This document shows positions 48,583 to 57,417 of a stretch of DNA of 64,000 nucleotides, piece after piece. Made by a program: the position numbers and the translations under genes. Positions within the stretch are counted from its first letter, which is position 1, and every line of letters starts with the position of its first letter. The notes below the pieces were generated by a model that was given only the letters and a program-made list of their open reading frames with translations, had not been told where the DNA came from and made no database searches. Source of the stretch: Bacteroides mediterraneensis (GTDB lineage: Bacteria; Bacteroidota; Bacteroidia; Bacteroidales; Bacteroidaceae); contig NZ_DAJPEN010000001.1 of NCBI RefSeq assembly GCF_025993685.1, forward strand, positions 2,914,001 through 2,978,000. The letters run 5' to 3'.

Positions 48583-49260
48583 TTAAAACTTCTTTCCTCC
48601 CAAAATGGCCGTTGCCGTCAGCCAGATAATCTTGATATCCACCCATAACGAACGGGTACGCATGTACTCCAGATCCATCCGCAGACGTTCCAACATCTTC
48701 TCCATGGTATCAGTGTACCCATTGTAGAGCGTAGCCTTGGAGAACAGTCCCGGACGCAGCTTGTACAACAGCTCATAATCCGGATTGATGGCCCTGATTT
48801 TGTCTACAAAAAACTTCCGTTCCGGGCGCGGTCCCACGAAGCTCATCTCCCCTTTCAGCACATTCCACAGCTGAGGAAGCTCATCCAGGTGGTGTTCCCG
48901 CAGGAAACGTCCGATTCTGGTCAGCCGCGCATCGTCTTTCTGGCATAAGGCCGGCTTTCCGTCCGCTTCCGAATCCACCCTCATGGAGCGGAACTTATAC
49001 AAAGTGAACGGTTTGCCTTTATATCCAATCCGTTCTTGGCTGAAGATTACCGGACCACCGTCTTCCCGTTTGATAAGCCAGGATATCAGCAAAAATACCG
49101 GTGAAAAGACAAGCAATGCCACCAGACTTCCCGCTATATCCGCCACACGCTTTATCCTGCAGGAAGTGACCGACATTCCCTCCCCAAAATAATAAGTGCC
49201 GCTTGCCATATATGCCATCATGGCTTTCGACATGACATCTTCTTCATTAACCTTTTTCAT
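48583..49260 (-). CDS. Initiating sugar-phosphate transferase (bacterial sugar transferase, WbaP/PglC type)
   Basis: 225 residues from ATG 49260, an ATGA overlap with the upstream gene. It transfers the first sugar-1-phosphate to undecaprenyl phosphate. It has one membrane segment (IAGSLVALLVFSPVFLLISWLI) followed by the catalytic core: FSQERIGYKGKPFTLYKFRSM, LREHHLDELPQLWNVLKGEMSFVGPRP and the KLRPGLFSKATLYNG end. This is the short monotopic form without the N-terminal membrane domain of WbaP. Its sugar is probably a hexose or an N-acetylated sugar, not decidable by reading. Confidence 0.92.
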   Translation of the reverse strand: MKKVNEEDVMSKAMMAYMASGTYYFGEGMSVTSCRIKRVADIAGSLVALLVFSPVFLLISWLIKREDGGPVIFSQERIGYKGKPFTLYKFRSMRVDSEADGKPALCQKDDARLTRIGRFLREHHLDELPQLWNVLKGEMSFVGPRPERKFFVDKIRAINPDYELLYKLRPGLFSKATLYNGYTDTMEKMLERLRMDLEYMRTRSLWVDIKIIWLTATAILGGKKF

Positions 49261-50363
49261 AACTCCAAATATATTATTAAACATCTCTCTATCATACGTT
49301 CTTTGGTGAACAGGTCCCGATAACGCTTTCTCGCCCCTTCGGAAAACCGCCGATAGGTTTCCGCGTCTCCTGTCACCTTCTCAATGGCCTCCGCCAGCTC
49401 CTGCGCCTTTTCCGGTTCCACATTCAAACCCGACACGCCCTCCTGGTTCACCCAGGAAACCCCCGACTGAGGGATTCGCGTGGCCACCACCGGCTTGCCG
49501 CACGACATCGCCTCTATCTGTACGATGCCGAACGCCTCCGTCTTCTGTACGCTGCTCATGCAGAACACATCGCAGGCTCCATAATAGGCCGGCAAATCCT
49601 CGTCGCTGACCCTTCCCAACAGCTTTACTTTCCCTTGCAGGTTCAAATCCTCTATCTCCTGTTGCAGTTCGTCTTTCAAGGCTCCCGTGCCGCCAATCAG
49701 CACCACATAGTCCTCGCTCAGATACCGGGCTGCCTCGACCAGGAAACAAAATCCTTTGTAAGCCACCAGCCGCCCTAGGGAGAACACGATTTTCTTCCCC
49801 GGATATCGCTTCCGGATGGCCTCCACCGCCTCGGAGACAGGCACCATCGGCACCACCCCTATGGGCAGGCAAACCGTCTTTTCCTGCACCTCCTGCAGGC
49901 AAGGCGATTCGGCCAGATAGACGGGAGAAGTCCCCACAATCTTATCGGCCCGGCGCAACAGCCATTGCTGTAGCGGGCGATACAATTTCAACAGGATTTT
50001 CTGCTTCTGAATGTCACTGTGCCAGTGTAGCACCACCTTCCCTTTATACCCCGAAAGAAAAAGTGCCAGACAGGCCATCGGGTCGGGATGATGCACATGG
50101 ATAATATCGTATTCCCCGCAAATCTTCCGCAACGTGAAAATCATGGAAGGCGAAATCATGGTCGCACACGCCTTTACCCACGTCCGGCAGCAGATGAGCC
50201 GGGCATATTCGTTCAACCGGATGGTCCGGTCGCCCCCCTCTTCCGCCGCACAAAGCATGTCACAAGGTATGTGTCTCTCCGACAATCCACTCATCAAATC
50301 AAACGCCACCTTTTCCACCCCTCCCCGTATCGGATAGAATTTCCCCAGTTGCAACACTTTCAT
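49257..50363 (-). CDS. Glycosyltransferase family 4
   Basis: 368 residues from ATG 50363 (an ATG at 50378 is also possible). GT-B fold retaining transferase: N-terminal LQLGKFYPIRGGVEKVAFDLMSGL, IIHVHHPDPMA, and a nucleotide-sugar domain with VFSLGRLVAYKGFCFLVEAA and the EAFGIVQIEAMSCGKPVVAT motif (E-x7-E). Cytoplasmic or peripheral membrane; adds a sugar to the lipid-linked repeat unit. It overlaps the sugar-transferase start, suggesting an early step after initiation. Confidence 0.9.
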   Translation of the reverse strand: MKVLQLGKFYPIRGGVEKVAFDLMSGLSERHIPCDMLCAAEEGGDRTIRLNEYARLICCRTWVKACATMISPSMIFTLRKICGEYDIIHVHHPDPMACLALFLSGYKGKVVLHWHSDIQKQKILLKLYRPLQQWLLRRADKIVGTSPVYLAESPCLQEVQEKTVCLPIGVVPMVPVSEAVEAIRKRYPGKKIVFSLGRLVAYKGFCFLVEAARYLSEDYVVLIGGTGALKDELQQEIEDLNLQGKVKLLGRVSDEDLPAYYGACDVFCMSSVQKTEAFGIVQIEAMSCGKPVVATRIPQSGVSWVNQEGVSGLNVEPEKAQELAEAIEKVTGDAETYRRFSEGARKRYRDLFTKERMIERCLIIYLEL

Positions 50364-50414
50364 CTTATCTGGATTCATACACCCACAATTTGTTTTTCAA
50401 TTCTGTGTCTTTAT

Positions 50415-51713
50415 CTATTTCTCGGACGGGCATTTCCGCTGTTTCACCAGCTCCGGATAGTTTCTCCGGACATACCCTCCCAGACTCTTCTCGTTCAAGC
50501 CCAGCCGTCGGGCAATTTCTTTCAGGCTTTCCGTCGTAGCGGCATACAGGCGTATCGCCTCCGCATACTTTTCTTCACTGCGGTGCAACACTTTCCGCCC
50601 TTCCTCCGTCACCGTCATCCCCTGCCGGCGCGCCAGTTCCGGCTCATATTTGTGAAGGTAGTTTCTGAACGTTTCCGGATGCAGGTGAAAGTCGGCAGCC
50701 ACCTGCGCCACCGCCCGCGGATTCACTTTCAGACTTTCAATCGCCTCCGCATATTTGGCCGCCACCGTCTTCATCCGCCGGCGCTCCCGGCACAAGTTTA
50801 TATGTGCATCCGCCGGTCCTGTAATTCCAGCGCGCTCAGCCACCAATTCCCTATGCCATTTATACAAGTACATGCGAAAACCCTCCGCCGGTACCCCCGT
50901 GCGCTTCACAATCTCCTTCAGCGTCAAGGCCGTATCTCTGTAAAGCGCCAACGCCTCCGCATATTTCCGTTCCGTCTGCGGCAGAGGCCGGTAGATACGT
51001 CCGTTCCCCGTCAGGTTCCCCCGCAATTGGCATCCCTTTGCCGCCTTCCGGGATTCCCTTTTCTGCTGCAGCAATTCTTTATGATAAAAACGCAGATGCT
51101 GCATCAGGCCCCCCACCGAAAGCCGGCACTCGTCCGCAATCTCCGGGATGGTCGCATTCGTGGTCTGATATAATTTCACGGCTTCCGCATACTGTTCCAC
51201 ACTCTCCATGCGTGCCCCACGCCGGAGGTTGTCATTAATCCCCAGCCGGACACGTACCTTCTCGCGCCACACCAGCGTATCCTCATAATGAATGTGCATG
51301 AAATTGGCCAGCGAAGCCCCGTCCACTCCAAACTTGCGTGCCACCTGAGACAGGTTCAAATCGATATATTCCAAAGAATCACAGGCCTCTACCGCCTCCT
51401 TGTATTTGGCATGCGCATTGACATTCTGCTGGCCGACCGCCATAATCTTCAGGGTCTCCAGCTGCTTGCCCTCAGCAGAAATATGATTCCGTCTCAGCAC
51501 CAGCTCCCGCCAGTAACGCCGCAGATACTTTCCCAGCGCACCCACCGACACACGGCAAGTCTCCGCAATGGCCGCCAGCGTCTGGTCGGTATCCGCATAC
51601 AGCTCCACCGCCTTTTCATATTTGCAATGAAGCGCATGCCGACGCAACAGCATCTCCTTCTCTCTGTTCGTCAAAGAAACGGCTTTTGAGTCAAAGCCCT
51701 CAAGGGGATTCAT
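50415..51713 (-). CDS. Protein of six tandem helix-turn-helix-like repeats, unknown function
   Basis: 432 residues from ATG 51713; the frame open to 51824 lies in the upstream gene. Six repeats of about 48 residues occur at about 31-75, 103-157, 174-219, 250-296, 320-366 and 382-428, with pattern KYxEAxxLYxxTxxTLxEIAxxxxVSxxGLxxYLxxYxxELVxxR. Each looks like a helix followed by a Myb/resolvase-like helix-turn-helix. Linkers of 20-35 residues are basic. It is rich in Arg and Lys, with no signal or membrane segment, so it is cytoplasmic and probably binds DNA or RNA along an extended site. It is embedded between glycosyltransferase genes (gaps 51 and 20 bp). Bacteroides capsule loci usually carry UpxY/UpxZ regulators, which are absent here, so this may be the local regulator. 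Confidence 0.75.
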   Translation of the reverse strand: MNPLEGFDSKAVSLTNREKEMLLRRHALHCKYEKAVELYADTDQTLAAIAETCRVSVGALGKYLRRYWRELVLRRNHISAEGKQLETLKIMAVGQQNVNAHAKYKEAVEACDSLEYIDLNLSQVARKFGVDGASLANFMHIHYEDTLVWREKVRVRLGINDNLRRGARMESVEQYAEAVKLYQTTNATIPEIADECRLSVGGLMQHLRFYHKELLQQKRESRKAAKGCQLRGNLTGNGRIYRPLPQTERKYAEALALYRDTALTLKEIVKRTGVPAEGFRMYLYKWHRELVAERAGITGPADAHINLCRERRRMKTVAAKYAEAIESLKVNPRAVAQVAADFHLHPETFRNYLHKYEPELARRQGMTVTEEGRKVLHRSEEKYAEAIRLYAATTESLKEIARRLGLNEKSLGGYVRRNYPELVKQRKCPSEK

Positions 51714-51733
51714 AGTGATTGGTTTTCGTGCGG

Positions 51734-52969
51734 TTACCCCCGCATTGTCAGTTCGTCGTACAAACGGATATAATCCTGATAACAGTCTTCTTTCTTGAAA
51801 TGCGCCAACGCATATTCCCGGCACCGGCCTTGGTAATAAGCTTTTCCCCGCTGTTCCACCTGCCGTGCCGCTTCCAACAAGCCTTGCCAGTCACCTTGTT
51901 CCACCACAAAGCCCGTCTCTTCCGTCACCGCTTCCACACTTCCCCCCGTCCGGTACGTCACTACGGGAGTACCACAGGCAATCGCCTCCATATTCACCGT
52001 AGGATAATTATCCTGCCAGGTGGGATTGATAAACGCATCCGCAGCCGCATACAGTTCCGCCAGCTGCCGTATATTTTCTGTCCGGGCTATCCCGACCACC
52101 TTGCCGGGCAGTCTTTTTCTTTCTTCCGGCTTGACTCCTACCAGCACAATAAGTTCATCCTCCCGCAACCGTTCCGCCATCCGGATGAAATCGTCCAGCC
52201 CTTTCTCCTTACTCCAGATACTGGCTACCCCCAGCAGCACATGCTTGTTTTCCAGTCCATACTTCTTCCGCACTTCCGTGGAGTCATACACCTGAAACGC
52301 CTCCGTATTGATGCCATTGTGAATCACCCGGAAATCATATCCGCGGAAAAACGATTGCTGCATCTCGTCGCAAATCCATTGCGACACCGGCACCATTACC
52401 AGCCGGTCTTTCGGCATGGAAGTAAACGCCTTCCGCTTGTCCTCATAATTTTGTTCGCTCCGGTCATGCCACAGACTCGTCGGGAACAGTCCGCGCTGCG
52501 GGCAATCATGACATCCGTCCTGCCAACGGTTGCACCGTACATACGAATAATAATAACAATGCCCCGTGTACAGCCAGCAGTCGTGCACCGTCCATACCAC
52601 CGGAATGTCACACTTTGACAGATAATCGAACAGAATCCGGAAATTCAGGAAATACCCATGAATGTTGTGGATATGAATCACGTCCGGCTTTATCTGTTCC
52701 ATCCGTCGGATAAACTGTCGGGTAGCCCCCGAAGAAGCCAGTCCGTGCGCGTCCAGCAACCGCGTTTTCACGCCGTGCCACGCCACGCTCCACCTGTTTC
52801 CCACCGGCACCAGTTTCGAGGTGCACGGCTTGATGCCATCCCGTCCGCGGCTGTAGGCAATATAGCTTTCCCAACCGTTCCGCATGGCCAGTTCCCCAAT
52901 TTCCTGCATGATACGTCCCGTTGAAGTAGAGACCCTCAACACAGGATTTATCTGAAGCAATTTTTTCAT
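51734..52969 (-). CDS. Glycosyltransferase family 4 with cysteine-rich acceptor motif
   Basis: 411 residues from ATG 52969, an ATGA overlap with the preceding gene. It has the GT4 segment VWTVHDCWLYTGHCYYY, then RCNRWQDGCHDCPQRG, a Cys motif seen in several colanic-acid/capsule GT4 enzymes. The C-terminal nucleotide-sugar site is LLGVASIWSKEKGLDDFIRMAE and PTWQDNYPTVNMEAIACGTPVVTY. It builds the polysaccharide repeat unit in the cytoplasm. GC-rich codon use like its left-hand neighbours. Confidence 0.9.
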   Translation of the reverse strand: MKKLLQINPVLRVSTSTGRIMQEIGELAMRNGWESYIAYSRGRDGIKPCTSKLVPVGNRWSVAWHGVKTRLLDAHGLASSGATRQFIRRMEQIKPDVIHIHNIHGYFLNFRILFDYLSKCDIPVVWTVHDCWLYTGHCYYYSYVRCNRWQDGCHDCPQRGLFPTSLWHDRSEQNYEDKRKAFTSMPKDRLVMVPVSQWICDEMQQSFFRGYDFRVIHNGINTEAFQVYDSTEVRKKYGLENKHVLLGVASIWSKEKGLDDFIRMAERLREDELIVLVGVKPEERKRLPGKVVGIARTENIRQLAELYAAADAFINPTWQDNYPTVNMEAIACGTPVVTYRTGGSVEAVTEETGFVVEQGDWQGLLEAARQVEQRGKAYYQGRCREYALAHFKKEDCYQDYIRLYDELTMRG

Positions 52970-54105
52970 CGTGCTGTAATAGAAGTAAACAAGCGGATCC
53001 ATCGTGCCATGACCGCTTCTTCCGAGTATGTGTCGACCACCTTCCGTGCATTCCGTGACAACATTCTGCGGTAAGCCTCATCCGTCATCACCTCCATCAT
53101 GGCATTGGCCAACGCCTTAATATCCCCCTCGGATACCAGCAAACCGTTTATTCCGTGCTGGATAATATCTTTCGGGCCACATTTATAATCAAACGACACC
53201 ACCGGCAGTCCGCAGGCCATCGCCTCAATCATCACCATCGGGAACCCCTCGTAATGGGAACTCATCACCAGCAGGGAGCTCTTCACATATTCCTCCCCTA
53301 TCTGCCTGGTGGGCCGGTGAATCTGTACCGAATGCTGCAATCCCTTTTCCTCAATCATCCGCTGAAGCATCTCCTTCCATTCCCCTTGTCCGAAGATATC
53401 CAGCCGCCAGTCTGCAAACTTTCCTGTACGTTGTATTAATTCCCAAGCCTCAATCAGGCGGTCGAACCCCTTCTGGTAATCCAGCCGTCCTACGGCAATG
53501 ACCCGTTTGTCCGTCACGTCCGAGCAGCTTTCGCTCACCTGCATGGCCGCATTGGGAATCACCTCGATGTTCGGCAAGTTGCCCCAGTAGCCCTTGTCTT
53601 CGTTGGTCAGCACCACGAACTTGTCAAACCTCCGGACAATCCGTTCGTCCTGACGGGTGCGCAACCTGTCAATCCATCCCAGCAAGCCCTTCCGGCCATA
53701 TTGCAAACGGAAAAACTTGCAGAAATGCAGCTCGAGCACCTTCTTGCTCCCATCCTTGATGTCTGGAATGAAGGACGATTCCGAAGGATAAAGCGACACC
53801 ACGATGTCCGGCCTTTCCTTTTGAAGCAACGCCGTCAGTTTCTGCTGATGCTCTTTCCGCTTGCGGAGATAACCGAAAATCTTTTTCCATGCCCCTTTGT
53901 CGTTGTCGTCCGAATAGTTGATGTCCAAATCCGTCATGCGCACTTTCTCCGGAAAGGGATAGAACGGAGGACGGTGATGCTGGTCGGTAGTAACGATGGA
54001 GACCTCCCATCCCGGAAGCTGGGAAAGGTACGTCACTTTGTTCAGCAGTACACGTTCCATTCCTCCGGGGTTATATGTGGAGTGGGTGCAATAGAGGATT
54101 TTCAT
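52966..54105 (-). CDS. Glycosyltransferase family 4
   Basis: 379 residues. MKILYCTHSTYNPGGMERVLLNKV opens a typical GT4 enzyme. The donor-binding half has VIAVGRLDYQKGFDRLIEAWELI and SHYEGFPMVMIEAMACGLPVVSFDYKCGPKDII. It overlaps by ATGA with genes on both sides, so it is translationally coupled in both directions. It is the last gene of the GC-richer block; the acyltransferase upstream is clearly AT-rich. Confidence 0.92.
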   Translation of the reverse strand: MKILYCTHSTYNPGGMERVLLNKVTYLSQLPGWEVSIVTTDQHHRPPFYPFPEKVRMTDLDINYSDDNDKGAWKKIFGYLRKRKEHQQKLTALLQKERPDIVVSLYPSESSFIPDIKDGSKKVLELHFCKFFRLQYGRKGLLGWIDRLRTRQDERIVRRFDKFVVLTNEDKGYWGNLPNIEVIPNAAMQVSESCSDVTDKRVIAVGRLDYQKGFDRLIEAWELIQRTGKFADWRLDIFGQGEWKEMLQRMIEEKGLQHSVQIHRPTRQIGEEYVKSSLLVMSSHYEGFPMVMIEAMACGLPVVSFDYKCGPKDIIQHGINGLLVSEGDIKALANAMMEVMTDEAYRRMLSRNARKVVDTYSEEAVMARWIRLFTSITAR

Positions 54106-55103
54106 GAGTTAAAGCAATAGCGGAGTACAGATTGTCTTATTAGTTTTATAAACGTAGCAATTACGAGTGTAAAGAGTAAAGTCAGTATAACATATAGATA
54201 ATCTGATTTCAAATTAAGAAAAGAACCTCTCAGAATACACATACTAATTCCCTGGGACAAATAAATCTCAAAGGATATACCACTTAAATATCTGATTATC
54301 TTCAATCTTATCAGGTTCTCAAACTTTACCTTAAACAAAAGCGTAGCGAAAATGATCGGTATCAAAATATAAACTAACATATAAGGAATCTCCATTTTCG
54401 CATATACACATAAAGCAATAACCACTAAACTTATAGGGACTACACAATAGTATCCTATAGAACCCTTTAAGCGTTTTATTGTCTTACCTTCATATTTGCC
54501 TACTAATATGCCTGTAGGAAAACCTAAAGCACTGATATACCAGCATCTGTCGTAATTCCAATATTGACACCATAATTCAAATAATATAATCAAAGCTATC
54601 AGTACCAGAAAAGAGACCTTGCTGTTAAAATACTTATAGCTTATATAAAAAGAAACATAAAAATATAAGATGGCAAATACAAACCATGAATGGGGAAGAA
54701 TAGTTCTCCCATCATATATAAGTTCCTCCAGTTCCTTAAATATATTAGGAAGACTTACAATATTTAAAATTCTATATATCGTCCATGCGATGAGAAAAGG
54801 AATTACAATCCCTTTTACAATCCTATGTTTGAAAAAGTCGGACAAATACACATTTCCTTTCATACACAAGCTTTTCATTAATCCATATCCCGATAAAAAC
54901 AGGAATAGAGAAACAATAGGAGCTCCCCATGAATGAAATGTATGTAAGAATAAAATTCCTTGCAACGACAGATGATGCACCACTATAAGGACTGCCATTA
55001 TTGCTTTTAAAGTAGCAGTTCTATCTTTCGAGATACTGATCACATCAGCCGGAAGAAAACTGATCAGATACAATGCTAAAATGCATATAACAAATAAAAA
55101 CAT
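54102..55103 (-). CDS. Membrane acyltransferase (acyltransferase family 3)
   Basis: 333 residues with about ten membrane helices. The family's N-terminal region is recognisable: RTATLKAIMAVLIVVHHLSLQG, with the His pair near the first helix, and SWGAPIVSLFLFLSGYGLMKS. It would O-acetylate (or otherwise O-acylate) a sugar of the polysaccharide. Strongly AT-rich compared with the gene it overlaps at its 3' end. It begins a compact AT-rich block that extends to the right edge. Confidence 0.85.
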   Translation of the reverse strand: MFLFVICILALYLISFLPADVISISKDRTATLKAIMAVLIVVHHLSLQGILFLHTFHSWGAPIVSLFLFLSGYGLMKSLCMKGNVYLSDFFKHRIVKGIVIPFLIAWTIYRILNIVSLPNIFKELEELIYDGRTILPHSWFVFAILYFYVSFYISYKYFNSKVSFLVLIALIILFELWCQYWNYDRCWYISALGFPTGILVGKYEGKTIKRLKGSIGYYCVVPISLVVIALCVYAKMEIPYMLVYILIPIIFATLLFKVKFENLIRLKIIRYLSGISFEIYLSQGISMCILRGSFLNLKSDYLYVILTLLFTLVIATFIKLIRQSVLRYCFNS

Positions 55104-55110
55104 CGTTATA

Positions 55111-56406
55111 TCAAAATTTCTGTGGTGACAATTCTATTAGTTGTTCTTCTTCGTTCTTTGATGCCGTTAAACATAAGAACAGAGCAAAAACAACAAATAT
55201 GTCTGTAGCTACTTTAAACCATATTATAAAATTGAGAAGAAGCAACAATATAAACATGTGTTTAAATTCCATTAAACGCTTCATACACAATCGTGCTGTT
55301 TTACAAAAGAAAGACATAAAAGCCACCAAACCTAAAACGCCAAAATAGAAAATAAAACGTAAATACCCCACATCCGTTCCCATGTAAAAAGCAGTTCTCA
55401 TATCACCCGTATAATAAGGATCTGTCAGTTTGGGATTATCAAAATATCCATCTCCTATGATCCATGTTTTCACATTATCTGGAAAAACATACATATTTTG
55501 TAGCATATCATTTGAATGTACTTCCCATTTACCTTCTTCTACCAAACTAAAAAAACCCTCAAAAGCAAAACGTATGTTCTGATTTATCATTGGATTGTGC
55601 CGATAAAAATACGTAGTAACCACAATCCCCATGATGAGCACAGGAAGCATCCATTTCCATATTCTTATTTTCGACTTAGTATCATGATTCTCATTAGATT
55701 TTAAATTTTCAAATACAAGATATCCAAGTGATAATAGTACTCCGACAGTTGCTGTTCTTGAAATCATATTACCTATTACAGCAATGACAAAAAAAGATAG
55801 CATATAAAATGCCAACCATTTTTTCCCTAATTTTTTACCATAGGTAACTCCTATACCTATAATCATTATTAAGACCGCGGAGAATCTACTACCTGCCACG
55901 TCAAGAGCAGCCCCTATACCATACAGACGTTCATGTTCTGCATAATAAGTTCCTGCGGGATAGATACTATCTACAAATGCTTTTACAGTAGGATTCATAT
56001 CCGTAGCTAAAGCTATCACACACTGAAACAAACAAACTACAATCAAGTAATTACATAATAGCCAAACCGAATTCCTACCATGGATAAACTTTATCAATTC
56101 TACGACAAAATAGGCACCTCCAAGCCATACCCACATCGAAACGATATAAGTTGCATATGTTGTATCAGCCGTATCATTATACCACATAGACAACACTCCA
56201 CATAGTGAAACCACTAAAGCAGTTAACGATAAGATGATATAATTTTTCTCTAGAAAAATCTTTTTTTGTGCCAACTTTATCATAAAAACAAGCAAACCAC
56301 AAGCAGCAATAATCATCTTAGTGTTGACACCTGTCACTACATCTATAGGGAAAAAGTAAAGACTTGTAATTATCGTTACAAATATAGTAGAAAGAATCTG
56401 TATCAT
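55111..56406 (-). CDS. O-antigen polymerase/ligase-like membrane protein (Wzy candidate)
   Basis: 431 residues with about 10-12 hydrophobic helices and a large hydrophilic loop at about residues 270-350 (PMINQNIRFAFEGFFSLVEEGKWE, WIIGDGYFDNPKLTDPYYTGDMRTAFYMGTDVGYLRFIFYFG). The G-D-G ... T-D-x-G-Y-L-R segment after a membrane region is typical of Wzy/O-antigen polymerases in Bacteroides. It probably polymerises repeat units in the periplasm. Families of this kind are poorly conserved, so the call rests on topology and position among glycosyltransferase genes. Confidence 0.82.
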   Translation of the reverse strand: MIQILSTIFVTIITSLYFFPIDVVTGVNTKMIIAACGLLVFMIKLAQKKIFLEKNYIILSLTALVVSLCGVLSMWYNDTADTTYATYIVSMWVWLGGAYFVVELIKFIHGRNSVWLLCNYLIVVCLFQCVIALATDMNPTVKAFVDSIYPAGTYYAEHERLYGIGAALDVAGSRFSAVLIMIIGIGVTYGKKLGKKWLAFYMLSFFVIAVIGNMISRTATVGVLLSLGYLVFENLKSNENHDTKSKIRIWKWMLPVLIMGIVVTTYFYRHNPMINQNIRFAFEGFFSLVEEGKWEVHSNDMLQNMYVFPDNVKTWIIGDGYFDNPKLTDPYYTGDMRTAFYMGTDVGYLRFIFYFGVLGLVAFMSFFCKTARLCMKRLMEFKHMFILLLLLNFIIWFKVATDIFVVFALFLCLTASKNEEEQLIELSPQKF

Positions 56407-56408
56407 TG

Positions 56409-57407
56409 TTATTTATACAATATGCCGTAAACAACTTTAATTACCAAAATGTTATATAACTTTATAAGTCCATATAAGTGTTTTGAAGCTGCAAATTGGA
56501 GCAATCGGGTACGTAAGGAAATGTCCTTATTCCCCATAATATTCTTATTTGCCTCAGGAAACCAGTTTTGCCATTTCTCATAATCTTGGCTTGACAAAGA
56601 AATCAGAAAAGGTAATTTTATGTTCAATTTTAGATAATCGAGTTCTTTTTTCAGTGAAATGTCATTTCTGTTGACTCTGATATAGTTTTCCACCTCCTTG
56701 ACATTAGCGTCAATTTGTTGCTGATACCCGTTCGACCAAGTCTTTGTCAGTGAATCAGACTTTGTTTGAACATAATGATATAAAGGTATATGCATAATCA
56801 CGGTTTTCCCGGAACATAATGCCAGCTTCATCATCACCATCATATCTTCTCCCATATTCATTCCTTCCATGAAGCGGATAGAGTTCTGTTCATACAATGA
56901 CCTTCTGACCAAGAACAGCCACAAATTCCAACGTATCACCCCTCTTGCCATTTTCACAAAAAGTTCGTCGCCGTTGTTTGCGTCTGCCTGTATCATGTGC
57001 CGTTCATTCTTCTGAAAAGACAAATACCATTCACAACCTGTTATATCTGCTTGACATCTTTCTGCCTCTCTATACATCAGTTCTATGGCATTGTTTTCCA
57101 TAAAATCATCAGCATCAAGATAATATATATATTCGCCTGTGGCATTATCCAGTCCAGTGTTTCTTGCAGCGGCTACACCACGATTTCGTTCATGATGAAT
57201 ACATTTTATTTTCAGGTCTGTAATATTCCGTCTCAGAAAATCATTCAGTTTATCCATCGAATCATCCGTACAGCAATCATCCACAAACAATATTTCCAGT
57301 TTTCTGTATGTCTGTCTGTTTATAGATTCCAGACATTTTTGTATTACTGCCGATGCATTATATACCGGAATTATTATGGATATCAGTCCTTCGATATATT
57401 CTTTCAT
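56409..57407 (-). CDS. Glycosyltransferase family 2
   Basis: 332 residues. N-terminal GT-A core: ISIIIPVYNASAVIQKCLESI, FVDDCCTDDSMDKL, ERNRGVAAARNTGLDNATGEYIYYLDADDFM (the DxD-type motif). The C-terminal 110 residues are variable and helical. Inverting sugar transfer in repeat-unit synthesis. It resembles the next gene (57418) in order and motif wording, so the two are probably old paralogues. AT-rich. Gaps of 2 and 10 bp to neighbours. Confidence 0.93.
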   Translation of the reverse strand: MKEYIEGLISIIIPVYNASAVIQKCLESINRQTYRKLEILFVDDCCTDDSMDKLNDFLRRNITDLKIKCIHHERNRGVAAARNTGLDNATGEYIYYLDADDFMENNAIELMYREAERCQADITGCEWYLSFQKNERHMIQADANNGDELFVKMARGVIRWNLWLFLVRRSLYEQNSIRFMEGMNMGEDMMVMMKLALCSGKTVIMHIPLYHYVQTKSDSLTKTWSNGYQQQIDANVKEVENYIRVNRNDISLKKELDYLKLNIKLPFLISLSSQDYEKWQNWFPEANKNIMGNKDISLRTRLLQFAASKHLYGLIKLYNILVIKVVYGILYK

Positions 57408-57417
57408 AAAATACGAT

